64,000 bases of DNA. It comes from CAWGMT01 sp963823675. GTDB lineage: Bacteria; Planctomycetota; Planctomycetia; Isosphaerales; Isosphaeraceae. The position numbers and the translations under genes are program-made. Below the pieces are notes generated by a model that worked only from the letters and a program-made list of their open reading frames with translations, made no database searches and had not been told where the DNA came from. The stretch is from positions 1,116,001 to 1,180,000 of the forward strand of contig CAWGMT010000013.1 of the NCBI GenBank assembly GCA_963823675.1, read 5' to 3'. The stretch's first letter is position 1. Each line of letters starts with the position of its first letter. Positions 1 to 9,621 of this stretch are shown here, piece by piece.

Positions 1-548
1 CCTGGAGCTCGATCCAGCTTCCGCGCTCGGGGATGACACGACAGGCGTGCAGCTTCTTGTCGCCCGATTCGATCTCGACGACGAAGTCGACGCCCGGGCG
101 AGCGATGGAGCTGGCTGACGACCACGCGCTCGGCGCCGTTGATGATGAACTCGCCGCCGCCGATCATGATCGGCATGTCGCCCAGGTAGACCGATTCGTC
201 CAGAGTGGTCTCTCCTTTATTGAGCCGGAGCCAGACGTGGAGCGGCCGCCCGTAAGTCAAGCGTAGCTGGCGGCACTCATCGGGGTCATAACGTGGCTTG
301 CCCAGATCGAAGTGCAGGAATTCCAGCTTGAGCGTTTTGTCGTAGCTCTCGATCGGGAAGATCTCGCGGAAGACGCCCTGGAGCCCCGAGTCGGCCCTCT
401 GGTCGGTTGGCAGGTCGGCCTGAAGGAATCGTTCGTAGCTCCGGGTCTGAATTTGCGTCAAGTCCGGGACGGGAAATTCGTCGGAGATCCGCCCGAAATT
501 TCGTTTCTTGGATGGGAGAATGCGCCGGACGGTCGTCGGAGTGGGCAT
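1..548 (-). CDS. rpoB: RNA polymerase beta subunit, N-terminal part
   Basis: This is the 5' end of rpoB; the gene runs off the left edge of the window, so about 182 N-terminal residues are visible. The start ATG lies at 546-548 and the protein opens MPTPTTVRRILPSKKR, followed by the conserved N-terminal beta-subunit stretch DLTQIQTRSYERFLQ. RpoB forms half of the catalytic cleft of RNA polymerase. It follows rplL by about 150 bp, the usual rplKAJL-rpoBC order. The 153 bp between the two genes shows no other gene. Identification is by family recognition and context. Confidence 0.95.
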   Translation of the reverse strand, partial: MPTPTTVRRILPSKKRNFGRISDEFPVPDLTQIQTRSYERFLQADLPTDQRADSGLQGVFREIFPIESYDKTLKLEFLHFDLGKPRYDPDECRQLRLTYGRPLHVWLRLNKGETTLDESVYLGDMPIMIGGGEFIINGAERVVVSQLHRSPGRRLRRRDRIGRQEAARLSCHPRARKLDRAP

Positions 549-701
549 GGGGTCGCGCTCCTCAGAAAGGGAGTAGAGAATGCAGGCTCACGTGGCGGCC
601 ACCTTTCCGGGACCGCCCCGGTGCGCCAAGGCCCGCCCCCGAACATGACGTCGCAATGATCGTCGCCGGGGGCAGCAGAGAGAATCCGCAGAGATTTTTG
701 G

Positions 702-1112
702 TTACTTGATCTTCACCGTGGCGCCGGTGGCCTCGAGCTCCTTCTTCAGTTTCTCGGCATCCTCTTTGGAAAGACCGGTCTTGACCTCCTTGGGCGCCGC
801 CTCGACCAGGTCCTTGGCCTCCTTGAGACCCAGGGTCGTGGCCGCCCGGACAACCTTGATAACCTGAATCTTGTTGGGCCCAATCGCCTCGAGCATGACA
901 TCGAATTCGGTCTTGACCGGGGCTGCTTCGGCGGCCGGCGCGGCACCCGCGCCGGCCGCCGGGCCCGCAACTGCCACCGTGGCTGCCTCGAGCCCGTAGG
1001 CTTCCTTGAGGTATTTGGTCAGTTGAAGGACCTCGAGAACCTTCATATTGACCAGCGAATCGCCCAAAGTCTTGATGTTGTCGGCAATTGCCGTGGATTC
1101 CGCCGTGGACAT
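702..1112 (-). CDS. rplL: 50S ribosomal protein L7/L12
   Basis: This 136-residue protein forms the flexible stalk of the large ribosomal subunit that recruits translational GTPases. The N-terminal dimerisation domain (about 1-45) is followed by an Ala/Gly/Pro-rich hinge (about 46-65) and the C-terminal factor-binding domain with the conserved stretch IKVVRAATTLGLKEAKDLVE, ending GATVKIK. The start at 1112 (MSTAESTAI) is preferred over an upstream in-frame ATG because an AGAAAGGA ribosome-binding site lies just before it and family homology begins there. It sits between rplJ and rpoB in the conserved order. Confidence 0.96.
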   Translation of the reverse strand: MSTAESTAIADNIKTLGDSLVNMKVLEVLQLTKYLKEAYGLEAATVAVAGPAAGAGAAPAAEAAPVKTEFDVMLEAIGPNKIQVIKVVRAATTLGLKEAKDLVEAAPKEVKTGLSKEDAEKLKKELEATGATVKIK

Positions 1113-1215
1113 TGCGTCAAAGTCCTTTCTGGGTGAAACGAGGAAATTCGAGAGAAAAGTCTTGGGGAAACGTCTTGCCGGGACAGGCACAAGTGCTCGA
1201 TGCATTTCCGATTGG

Positions 1216-1779
1216 TCAGCCTGGCTCGGGCTCGGGCTCGGGCTCGGCTGGCTCTCCCGTCTCGCCTTGCTGACGCAGGACGAGAGCTTCGAGCTGACCG
1301 ACCAGCGTGCTCGCCGGCGACGATACGAGCGAGAGTGCCGATCGAGCCGGGCCGAGGAGCAGGCCGATCACCTGGCCGATTAAAACTTCGCGGCTCGGCA
1401 GTTTGGTGATGTCCTCAACCTGCTCAGGGCCGACGATCACACCGTCGACCGCCCCTCCCTTGATCGCGGGCTTCTTGAGGGTCTTGACCTGGGTGGAGAT
1501 TTCCTTGGCGAGCTCGGCAACCCCTTCGCCTCCCCAGGCGATGGCTGACGGCCCTTCGAGAAATCTTCCCAGCCCGTCCATCCCCAGGTCCTTGAAGACG
1601 CGGCGGGCCAGCGAGTTTTTCAGCACTCTCAAGCGGATGGACTTTTTGCGCAAGTTGCGCCGAAAGAGGTGTTCGGCGGTGGCGTCCAAGTCCTTGAGAT
1701 CCAGGATCAGCACCGAACGGTTTCCGTCCAGGTCCGACCGAAGCTGGTCCATCATCAGTTCTTTGACGTATTTGCTCAT
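1216..1779 (-). CDS. rplJ: 50S ribosomal protein L10
   Basis: L10 anchors L7/L12 dimers at the base of the ribosomal stalk. The 187-residue product starts MSKYVKELMMDQLRSDL and contains the RNA-binding N-terminal domain (including KNSLARRVFKDLG) and a C-terminal helix that would bind L7/L12. The tail is a short Pro/Glu repeat (EPEPEPEPG), longer and more acidic than in Escherichia coli L10 (165 residues). It lies about 100 bp upstream of rplL and 120 bp downstream of rplA, as expected. L10 usually autoregulates this operon, but I could not identify a leader structure by eye. Confidence 0.96.
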   Translation of the reverse strand: MSKYVKELMMDQLRSDLDGNRSVLILDLKDLDATAEHLFRRNLRKKSIRLRVLKNSLARRVFKDLGMDGLGRFLEGPSAIAWGGEGVAELAKEISTQVKTLKKPAIKGGAVDGVIVGPEQVEDITKLPSREVLIGQVIGLLLGPARSALSLVSSPASTLVGQLEALVLRQQGETGEPAEPEPEPEPG

Positions 1780-1900
1780 GACTTCGGCTGTGGTCCCCGC
1801 TTGTCGAAATAGTGTTCCATCTGGAGAAACGCACGCGTCCGGTCGCCGCTGGCTCGTTGTTCGGCGGGACAGCGGCCGCCGGGGCTTTTCCGCGTCGGGC

Positions 1901-2581
1901 TCATGCCGAGACCCGGATGCCGGGACTCATCGTCGCCGAGACGGTGATCGATCGGATGTAAGTTCCCTTGGCGGCCGCCGGTTTGAGCGACCGGAGATAA
2001 TTCAAGAATGTGGCGATGTTTTCGGTCAACTGCTCCTCGGTAAAACCGATCTTCCCCACCGGTACCGCGACGTTGCCCCCTTTGTCGCTGCGAAACTCGA
2101 TCTTGCCCGCCTTGAACTCGCGGACGGCGGCGGTGATGTCGGTCGTCACGGTTCCGGACCGCGGCGAGGGCATCAAGCCACGGGGACCCAGCACGCGGCC
2201 CAGGGGACCGACGACGCCCATCATGTCGGGCGTCGCCAGAGCGACGTCGAAGTCCATCGTCCCTCCCTTGATCTGCTGGGCCAGATCGTCGGCCCCGACG
2301 ATGTCGGCTCCGGCGGCTCTCGCCTTTTCGGCATTCTCGCCCTGTGCAAAAACGGCCACCCGCACGGTCTTGCCGATGCCGTGGGGCAGCGCCACCGATC
2401 CGCGAACATTCTGATCGGTCTGTTTGGGGTCAATACCCAGATGCGTGGACACCTCGACGGTCTGATTGAACTTGGTCGTATTGAAACTCTTCAAGATCCG
2501 GACCGCATCGGGCAGCGGAACCGGAGCGGCCGACTTGATTTTCTCGCGCAGGGCACGATAGCGCTTCGAGTGTTGTGCCAA
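1901..2581 (-). CDS. rplA: 50S ribosomal protein L1
   Basis: L1 forms the mobile L1 stalk at the ribosomal E site and binds 23S rRNA. The 226-residue product starts MAQHSKRYRALREKI and shows the hallmark GPRGLMPSPRSGTVT loop at about 132-146 and the domain II stretch around GADIVGADDL. Length and composition match bacterial L1 (about 230 residues). It lies between rplK and rplJ in the conserved gene order. No anomaly is seen. Confidence 0.97.
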   Translation of the reverse strand: MAQHSKRYRALREKIKSAAPVPLPDAVRILKSFNTTKFNQTVEVSTHLGIDPKQTDQNVRGSVALPHGIGKTVRVAVFAQGENAEKARAAGADIVGADDLAQQIKGGTMDFDVALATPDMMGVVGPLGRVLGPRGLMPSPRSGTVTTDITAAVREFKAGKIEFRSDKGGNVAVPVGKIGFTEEQLTENIATFLNYLRSLKPAAAKGTYIRSITVSATMSPGIRVSA

Positions 2582-2667
2582 GGTTCGCGCTCCTTTCGAT
2601 CGAACCGGAGAGCTCCCGCCTTATTGTTCGTCTCGGCTGCCGGCTGGCGGTCGCGCCGGAACAGCCA

Positions 2668-2699
2668 AGTGGTTAGTGGTCAAAAGTCAGTGGTCACTT
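2668..2699. repeat. Short GTGGTCA-type heptamer repeat at the rplK 3' end
   Basis: A short run of degenerate heptamers (GTGGTTA, GTGGTCA, AAAGTCA, GTGGTCA) overlaps the stop of rplK and extends into the rplK-rplA spacer. The same words recur near 31.77-31.80 kb. They resemble the short tandemly repeated repetitive sequences known from filamentous cyanobacteria. Here only about four units are present. Confidence 0.5.
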
Positions 2700-3116
2700 G
2701 ATTTCGACTCCCATGCTCCGCGCAGTGCCGGCGATGATCCGGCAGGCGTGTTCCAGGTCGCGGGCGTTCAAGTCGGCGAGTTTGGTTTCGGCAATCTTCT
2801 TGACCTGCTCCGGGGTAACGGACCCGACTTTCGTCTTGTTGGGCTCGGCCGAGCCGCTGGCAATGCCGGCCGCTTGCTTCAGCAGCACGGCGGCGGGAGG
2901 GCTCTTGGTCACGAACTCGAACGTTCGGTCCGAGTAGATCGTGATCTCGACCGGGATGGTCGTACCTTTCATTTCCTTGGTTCGTTCGTTGAACTGGAGC
3001 ACGAACTGACCGATGTTGACCCCGTGCTGCCCGAGAGCCGGCCCGACCGGCGGCGCGGGAGTCGCTTGGCCACCCGGGCATTGCAGCTTCACCTTGGCCG
3101 TCATCACCTTCGCCAT
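2694..3116 (-). CDS. rplK: 50S ribosomal protein L11
   Basis: L11 binds the GTPase-associated region of 23S rRNA. The 140-residue product shows the Pro-rich hinge PGGQATPAPPVGPALGQHG (about 15-33) and the C-terminal rRNA-binding domain (ADLNARDLEHACRIIAGTARSMG). Length is standard (about 142). It is co-directional with nusG upstream and rplA downstream. The end of the gene and the rplA spacer contain heptamer-like runs of GTGGTCA. Confidence 0.97.
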   Translation of the reverse strand: MAKVMTAKVKLQCPGGQATPAPPVGPALGQHGVNIGQFVLQFNERTKEMKGTTIPVEITIYSDRTFEFVTKSPPAAVLLKQAAGIASGSAEPNKTKVGSVTPEQVKKIAETKLADLNARDLEHACRIIAGTARSMGVEIK

Positions 3117-3218
3117 CGATATTTTCTCGCTCTCGTTGAACCCGACTGCATCCGGGGTCGTGAAACCGGCCCCGCAGCTTAGGCCGGGACCGAGGGGAAC
3201 GGATTTCTGGGGTAGCGC

Positions 3219-4001
3219 CTAGATTCTTTCCACTTGCCAGTACTCGAGATCGACCGGGGTGGGGCGATTGAAGATGATCAGCATCACCTTGACTAGGCCA
3301 CGGCCTTCGATGACTTCCTCGACCGTGCCCTCGAAGTTTTCGAAGGGACCGTCCTTGATTTTGACACGATCGCCCCGTTCGACGTCGATGCGGACCTTGG
3401 GGGCCTCGGCGGTGGTCTTTTCTTCCTCCTGATGCAGCATCTGGTTGACTTCGGCGTCGGTCATCTTGGTCGGGGTCCCATGCGCCCCCACGAAGTCGCC
3501 GACTCCGGGCGTCTCACGCACGAGAAACCAGGTTTTTTCGTTCAATTCCATCTGGACCATGATGTAGCCAGGGTAAGTCTTGCGCTCGACCACGCGTTTC
3601 TTGTTGTTGCGAATCTCGGTGATCTTTTCGGTCGGAACGACGATCTGGCCGAAGTACTTTTGCAGGCCCTGGATCTTGACCCTGCGCTGGAGCGCGTCGC
3701 GGATGGTGTCCTCACGCGAGCTCTGGACCTTGAGAACGTACCATACCAGCTCCGGGGCGGGTTCGTCGTCCTCGCCCTCGGGGGCGGCGGCTTCCACAGC
3801 GGGCGGCTCTTCGGCCGGCGGCGCTGACGACGGCGGGCCGGACGGAGGCGCCTTGGCGGCGTGGGCGCCGGGCAGCCCACCGTCGGGCGTTTGCTCGTCA
3901 ACCTCGATGGCCGAATCGGACGACGGCTTCCCGCTCGGGGCCGTCGGCGCCGCCCCGTCGGGTTGTGCTGGATCGGACGACCGGTGGATCGGATGGCTCA
4001 T
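3219..4001 (-). CDS. nusG: Transcription termination/antitermination factor NusG
   Basis: NusG binds RNA polymerase through its NGN domain and couples it to Rho or S10 through its KOW domain. The 260-residue product has a long, low-complexity Pro/Ala/Glu extension (about 1-85), then an NGN domain beginning WYVLKVQSSREDTIRDAL, and a C-terminal KOW domain (ERGDRVKIKDGPFENFEGTV). The extension is absent from Escherichia coli NusG (181 residues). It lies between secE and rplK, the standard position. The function of the N-terminal tail cannot be judged from the sequence. Confidence 0.96.
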   Translation of the reverse strand: MSHPIHRSSDPAQPDGAAPTAPSGKPSSDSAIEVDEQTPDGGLPGAHAAKAPPSGPPSSAPPAEEPPAVEAAAPEGEDDEPAPELVWYVLKVQSSREDTIRDALQRRVKIQGLQKYFGQIVVPTEKITEIRNNKKRVVERKTYPGYIMVQMELNEKTWFLVRETPGVGDFVGAHGTPTKMTDAEVNQMLHQEEEKTTAEAPKVRIDVERGDRVKIKDGPFENFEGTVEEVIEGRGLVKVMLIIFNRPTPVDLEYWQVERI

Positions 4002-4161
4002 GATAGAATCACAAAGAGAGGCATACTGGAAGTTATTCGGCTGTGCTGTTTCGAGGTGGACCGTGGTGCAAGGTCCCGTGAGTAATCAGGCATAACGGGC
4101 ATTTTATCCATAAATCGTCCCGAACCGCTTCGCTCGGGATCGGCTGACTTCGACATCCGGC

Positions 4162-4677
4162 TCAGGCCGTCGATCCAAACCCGCCGCTGCCGCCGAACTG
4201 GAGTACGCCGATCACCCGCAGCACGAAAGTCCAGAGCGTATCGACGAAATACAGGAAGACGGCCATCACGATCACGGTTGATAAGACGACTGTGGTCGCG
4301 CGAAACAGGTCGTCCTTGGTAGTCCACGAGACCTTGTTCATCTCGGCTTCGGTGGCGATCAGGAATTCGGCAAAAGGGGCAAATTCGATAATCCGAAACA
4401 CGACCCAGCTCAAGATCACGGCGAACACGATGGGCAAGCCGAGGCGCCAGGCGAGCGCGTACTCGACCGTGGCGTCGTGGATCTTCCAGACCCCGGCGGC
4501 GGCGATCATTCCCAGGCCGGCCGCCGTATAAACCCTGGAATACCAGCCTTGCATCGGCTTGTAGAGATCGCTCCGAAGAAAGTTGAGCAGGAACAAGAGA
4601 AAGAGGCCTTTGGAGGCTCCCCCGGGCTTGCTCTTGATTTGCTTCGATGCCGACACCTCGTCTTTAACTTTGCCCAT
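4162..4677 (-). CDS. secE: Preprotein translocase subunit SecE
   Basis: SecE stabilises the SecY channel of the general secretion machinery. The C-terminal half carries the SecE signature EAEMNKVSWTTKDDLFRATT followed by the final transmembrane helix. Two further hydrophobic segments precede it, so a three-helix topology like that of Escherichia coli is likely. The chosen start (MGKVKDEVSASK) gives 171 residues. An in-frame ATG at 4725 would add 16, and anything longer would run into the tRNA-Trp gene. No clear Shine-Dalgarno distinguishes the two. It lies between tRNA-Trp and nusG. Confidence 0.93.
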   Translation of the reverse strand: MGKVKDEVSASKQIKSKPGGASKGLFLLFLLNFLRSDLYKPMQGWYSRVYTAAGLGMIAAAGVWKIHDATVEYALAWRLGLPIVFAVILSWVVFRIIEFAPFAEFLIATEAEMNKVSWTTKDDLFRATTVVLSTVIVMAVFLYFVDTLWTFVLRVIGVLQFGGSGGFGSTA

Positions 4678-4770
4678 GGCGGAGGACTTTCTGGCTGGAA
4701 TTGCGACCTTCACAACTTCGGGCATGGGGCCCCGACTCGCGACGCATCCCGACGAGCGACCTCGCGGCAG

Positions 4771-4843
4771 CACGAGCGGAGGGAATCGAACCCCCAACCG
4801 CCGGTTTTGGAGACCGGTGCTCTACCAATTGAGCTACGCTCGT
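4771..4843 (-). tRNA. tRNA-Trp (CCA anticodon)
   Basis: A 73-nt cloverleaf reads on the minus strand with acceptor stem ACGAGCG/CGCTCGT, the D arm AGCTCAATTGGTAGAGC, an anticodon loop CTCCAAA (anticodon CCA) and a T arm with GGTTCGATTCC. The discriminator is G and CCA is not encoded. Its position just upstream of secE matches the frequent tufB-tRNA-Trp-secE-nusG arrangement. Confidence 0.96.
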
Positions 4844-4956
4844 ATTCCGGGGGACCTGATCCGTCTGGCATGGGGTTGGCGCTTGCTTGAAACGGACGTC
4901 GAAGGTGACAGAACTCTCCGCGTCGGTTGTTGTGGTTAATCTTGGCGGGGGCTCTG

Positions 4957-5109
4957 CTACTTCTTACGCGATTCTTTATGAGCGGTATGCTTCCGCTCGC
5001 GACGGCAGTATTTCTTCAGTTCGAGTCGATTGGCGCCTCGGGTTTCTTTCTGAACGCGGTAGTTGCGCTCCCCGCACGAGGTGCATTCCAGCCAGACGTA
5101 TTCCCGCAT
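4957..5109 (-). CDS. rpmG: 50S ribosomal protein L33
   Basis: This 50-residue ribosomal protein (MREYVWLECTSCGERNYRVQ) carries the CxxC zinc-knuckle pair at Cys9 and Cys12 and a further Cys35, so at least part of the zinc-binding form is kept. The start at 5109 is preceded by a GGAG motif. It sits between tuf and tRNA-Trp, a very common location. The same frame is open further upstream, but that part has no homology to L33 and overlaps tuf. Confidence 0.94.
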   Translation of the reverse strand: MREYVWLECTSCGERNYRVQKETRGANRLELKKYCRRERKHTAHKESRKK

Positions 5110-5210
5110 GAGCTTGCTCCGGCCCCACGGCCTGTGGCGCTGTGGGTATCGCGGCGGAAACCTCGATCGTTCCGCGTTAGTCTCTTGGGTCCATTCGGTG
5201 AGCGAGAAAT

Positions 5211-6422
<1,212 letters not shown>

Positions 6423-6577
6423 CTTTGCTCCCGTCGTCTCCAATTGAAACTATGGGCAAGCTCACAGGCTGCCCGGCAAACCCTCGTTCCAACCCTGCGC
6501 CACCGAGAAACCGGCCGGTCGAGCGGCCGGCCCCATCATGATTCCCAACGACCTCCCAGCCCGGGCGAAAGACCCAG

Positions 6578-6650
<73 letters not shown>

Positions 6651-6801
6651 CTCTCCCGACCACGTTCCTCAACAACAAGACCCGGCGGAGGCCATTCGCG
6701 TTCGCCGCGTCCCGGCTCGCAAAGTCAATGCCACGGTTTACCTGCTCGTGATGCAATGCCCTGTTCTCTTCGTTGCGACCCCGCTGGCTCCGCTGAAGCA
6801 G

Positions 6802-6872
6802 AGCGGGTGATGGGAATCGAACCCACGTAGCCTGCTTGGAAGGCAGGTACTCTACCATTGAGTTACACCCGC
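6802..6872 (-). tRNA. tRNA-Gly (TCC anticodon)
   Basis: A 71-nt cloverleaf on the minus strand has acceptor stem GCGGGTG/CACCCGC, anticodon loop CTTCCAA (anticodon TCC) and T arm with GGTTCGATTCC. It is the second tRNA upstream of tuf. The order Thr-Tyr-Gly-Thr-tuf matches the classic tufB transcription unit. Confidence 0.96.
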
Positions 6873-7088
6873 AAGTTTCCAACGGCGTCCAGCCAACTCT
6901 CGCAGCGCGGATAGCCGTAGTCGGCCACAACGCCCAGCAAGCCGACCGGCCCAGAATGGAGTGCTTTTCTTGCGAATCTCCAACCCTCCTGGTGATGATC
7001 CTCCCGGTGAGTTCGATGACTGTCTGCCGACTGGCCCACTCCCAGCGACGCCTGATTCTAACCCGTTCCATCCCAATCGGAATCGTCA

Positions 7089-7170
7089 TGGGTGGAGCAG
7101 GATTCGAACCTGCGAAGGCAGTGCCACCAGATTTACAGTCTGGCCCCTTTGGCCGCTTGGGTATCCACCC
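7089..7170 (-). tRNA. tRNA-Tyr (GTA anticodon)
   Basis: An 82-nt class II tRNA on the minus strand has acceptor stem GGGTGGA/TCCACCC, anticodon loop CTGTAAA (anticodon GTA), a long variable arm (GGTGGCACTGCC region) and T-loop GGTTCGAATCC. The discriminator is A. It belongs to the four-tRNA array upstream of tuf. Confidence 0.96.
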
Positions 7171-7244
7171 GAACAGTCCACTCTCGTGCATACCCGGCCC
7201 GGCCGGAACATGCTCGAATTCACATTACGAGCCGCCGCCAACGA

Positions 7245-7317
7245 AGCTGGCGGTGAGACTCGAACTCACAACCCTCGGTTTACAAAACCGAAGCTCTGCC
7301 GGTTGAGCTACGCCAGC
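7245..7317 (-). tRNA. tRNA-Thr (TGT anticodon)
   Basis: A 73-nt cloverleaf on the minus strand has acceptor stem GCTGGCG/CGCCAGC, anticodon loop TTTGTAA (anticodon TGT) and T-loop GAGTTCGAGTCTC. It is the promoter-proximal tRNA of the array leading into tuf. Confidence 0.96.
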
Positions 7318-7338
7318 AAGCTAGCCGTGAAATTTTCT

Positions 7339-7366
7339 ACTATACATCCGCCACGAGCGGTTGCAA
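7339..7366 (-). promoter_or_regulatory. Candidate sigma-70 promoter for the tRNA-tuf array
   Basis: On the minus strand a TTGCAA box (7361-7366) and a TATAGT box (7339-7344) are separated by 16 bp, about 22 bp upstream of the 5' end of tRNA-Thr(TGT). This is close to the sigma-70 consensus, and nothing better was seen nearby. It would drive the tRNA array and tuf. Not experimentally supported. Confidence 0.5.
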
Positions 7367-7369
7367 GGC

Positions 7370-8600
7370 TTTTCCACACTGCAAATTCAAGAACGACCAT
7401 ATCTAGCCGATTCGCAGGCGCACCTGGAGCGCCGGACCGCAGTTCCTTCTCATCATAACGACGCTCGATGGGATTCCGCAAGAGGCACTGGCGCAAAACA
7501 ATCGGGAATCACTTGTCGATCAGCTCTCTTCCTCCTCGATGGCGAGGGCATTCTTCGGGCTCGCGGGGTGCGATCCCAGAAAGGGGTGACCTGGTCAAGA
7601 CACACGGTGGATGGCGTACTCCGGACCAGCCACCGACAAGATGTCGTCGGCGTGGGTTCCCGACCCCCCCGCCGCCCGCGACGCGATCGATAACCAGCTC
7701 TCGATGAGAAAAAATGAGACAATCTGAGACGTTTTCGAAAGGTCCCCGTCCCATCTCGCAACGTTCGCCAACGAAATCCCTCGGAGATCGGCGGCGGAGT
7801 GGGTGCTCGTCATAAGTTGCTTGTCCATTCGTTTTTGTGTCGTCAAATTCGGTCGATTCCAGCCCCTCTCGAGCCCCGCGAATCGGGCTGCTCAATCGCC
7901 TCCGCGCGACTCATCATCGCTCGAGCTGTCTCACGTTCCTGCGCCGCAGAGTTGTTGCGTTCCAGCGAAGGCAGTCCGGGCGATCACACTGCGGGGGTTC
8001 CGTTTATTCGGAGAGAACTCGTTGACCCCAGTTCAGATGATTCTCAACTTGCCCGGCTGTGCCACCCCGCTTGTCAAGCCGCGAACGAGCGCGGGAATCT
8101 GCCGTAACTTGAATCGGATCTGGTGCTTCCACGATGCTGATTGATTCAGCGAAATTGGCTTCGTTCGGTGCATTTTGCCGATTTCGCCCGTCCCGTTCAG
8201 CTCATCGGCGGGAGTTCTGGCAACCTGGAATTGGTGAGTCGCACACTCTACCTAATATACCTATTATATCCAACTCGTGTAAGCTGTCAAGTCGCACAGC
8301 GAGCAAACTTGACGCAAGTCTTTGGCCTGCTGGCGGAAGAAAAATCTTTCCAAAAACAATTCTGCGCCACTGAATTGCGCGGCTTGAGTCTGCGCCGCCG
8401 TGAAGACCGGTGACTTCCCGTAGCGGCAGGTGGCGAAAGCACCACCACCCATGCACGTCCCGTCCACTGCCTGTTCTGTGTACTCGTACAGGGCCCGAAC
8501 CGTCAGGCCGGCCAGCCGGGAGGCGACCGGGGAGTTGCTGCGCCTGGCGCCGACAGTGTAGCATCAGCGTCGCGGTACCCATCAGAGCGAGATAATCCCG
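7370..8600. other. Gene-poor stretch
   Basis: No recognisable gene is seen in these 1.2 kb on either strand. Open frames of 60-130 codons exist, but none shows a recognised motif or plausible start signal. The part around 8.22-8.30 kb is more AT-rich than its surroundings. It separates the core tuf-rpoB block from the accessory toxin-antitoxin region and may be decayed mobile DNA. Confidence 0.5.
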
Positions 8601-8888
8601 ATGCTCACGTACAAGGCGGCCTACCAGTTCGTCGAGGGCGGCGTGCATGCCCACGTCTTGGACTTCCCGGGGGCCATCACCTGCGGGCCGGACCTGGCCG
8701 AGGCCCGGCGGTTGCTCGCCTCCGCCCTGATCGACATGGCTGCGCTGGCTCTCGAGCGTGGGGAGGCGCTCCCGCGTCCCGACCCGTCGCTTTCCGACCC
8801 GGATGCGGACGTCGAGGAGCCGATCCACCTGCACCTGCGGGCGAGCACCGGCGTCGAGGTACGGCCGGCCGGGGTTGTGGTGCCTTGA
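8601..8888 (+). CDS. hicB: HicB-family antitoxin
   Basis: This 95-residue protein has the partial RNase H-like HicB fold: MLTYKAAYQFVEGGVHAHVLDFPGAIT, then a helix with DLAEARRLLASALIDMAALALERG. HicB antitoxins bind and neutralise the HicA mRNA interferase and often repress their own promoter. The stop overlaps the start of hicA in TTGA, implying translational coupling. The antitoxin-first order is opposite to classical Escherichia coli hicAB, though not rare for this subfamily. No C-terminal DNA-binding domain is visible, so autoregulation is uncertain. Confidence 0.8.
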   Translation: MLTYKAAYQFVEGGVHAHVLDFPGAITCGPDLAEARRLLASALIDMAALALERGEALPRPDPSLSDPDADVEEPIHLHLRASTGVEVRPAGVVVP

Positions 8889-9070
8889 GCCGGCGGGACC
8901 TGATCCGGCACCTGCGATCCCACGGCTGCGTGCTCGCCCGCGAGGGGTCGGACCACTCTATCTGGGAGAACCCGGCCAACGGCCGGCGGTCGGCCGTGCC
9001 CCGGCACCGTGAGCTTCCCAACCCGACCGCACGGGCGATCTGCCGCCAGCTCGGTATCCCAGACCCGTGA
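8885..9070 (+). CDS. hicA: HicA-family toxin (mRNA interferase)
   Basis: This 61-residue protein matches the dsRBD-like HicA/YcfA fold: RDLIRHLRSHGCVLAREGSDH followed by SIWENPANGRRSAVPRHRELP. HicA toxins cleave mRNA, and the catalytic His corresponds to the one in GSDHSIW. It starts at a TTG overlapping the hicB stop. The short length and position directly after a HicB protein support the call. Confidence 0.8.
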   Translation: MSRRDLIRHLRSHGCVLAREGSDHSIWENPANGRRSAVPRHRELPNPTARAICRQLGIPDP

Positions 9071-9181
9071 GGCAATGACGGCCTAAACCATGACGGATTG
9101 CCGTTCGCGGAGCCACAATCGGTGTTCAAGAAGCCCGGCGGCGATAGCGCATAGCTCCGACTATGGGCGATGCTTCACCGC

Positions 9182-9491
9182 GGGACGGAAACGGGCCGGG
9201 TAGACCTGGGTGGTCGCCCACCCAGGCCCCCCTCAGATCCAGACGTGCGCGTTAAACGCATCTGGCTCCTCATCCTATGACTTCGCTACGCCGCTCCGCA
9301 GGCCGTGGACCACACGAGCGCGGGGAAGACTGTAACACTTCTCCAGACGAGAGAACTCAGCCCACGTCACATCGCCATCTCGGCGTCGCCGAGATAACCA
9401 ACGTCGCCAAATCCCTGTTCTAGGCATCACGCTGGATGATACCAAAGCGACGGCGGGGCCAGAATACTCGATGCGTCCCTGTTTCCGTCCC
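9182..9491. mobile_element. Decayed element with RAYT-type inverted termini
   Basis: The interval is bounded by GGGACGGAAACG (9182-9193) and the inverted GTTTCCGTCCC (9481-9491). The same termini bound the transposase remnant at 11085-11724. Inside, 9415-9480 closely matches the region upstream of that transposase (TGTTCTAGGCAT, then a stretch with GATACCAAAGCGACGGC), and a minus-strand ATG at 9425 opens MPRT, like REP-associated transposases. The rest of the coding sequence is absent. This is probably a deletion derivative of the same element family. Confidence 0.55.
9198..9270 (-). ncRNA. Group II intron 3' end remnant (domains V and VI)
   Basis: On the minus strand, 9269-9236 reads as a domain V-like hairpin beginning GAGCCAGATGCG and ending CGCACGTCTGGATC, close to the bacterial consensus, including the AGC triad and an ACG bulge. 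It is followed by CTGAGGGGGG and then a perfect 9-bp hairpin CCACCCAGG/CCTGGGTGG (plus-strand positions 9218-9226 and 9205-9213) with a GCGA tetraloop, as expected for domain VI. No reverse transcriptase or 5' intron part is nearby, so only the 3' end survives. By-eye assignment only. Confidence 0.55.
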
Positions 9492-9621
9492 GAAAAGAGC
9501 GCCCTGGTCCGTCATAAAGCATTGCGGGTAAACGCTAACTGGGGTTGATTCCGATATTGCGAACCCTTATCTTGACTTCCGGCATCGCGAAGTTAGAGGC
9601 GCAGCAGTTCGGGCACCGCCC

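Noticed and set aside
1307..2701. A 464-codon open frame on the plus strand, opposite rplJ and rplA
   Set aside because: It is antisense to two certain ribosomal protein genes, has Arg/Ser-rich composition typical of shadow frames in high-GC DNA, and matches no family.
4678..4797. A longer SecE start extending upstream to 4797
   Set aside because: It would overlap the tRNA-Trp gene and adds residues with no SecE homology.
7453..7895. Several overlapping minus-strand frames of 80-130 codons
   Set aside because: No conserved motif, no consistent start signal and Arg/Pro-rich composition; treated as non-coding.
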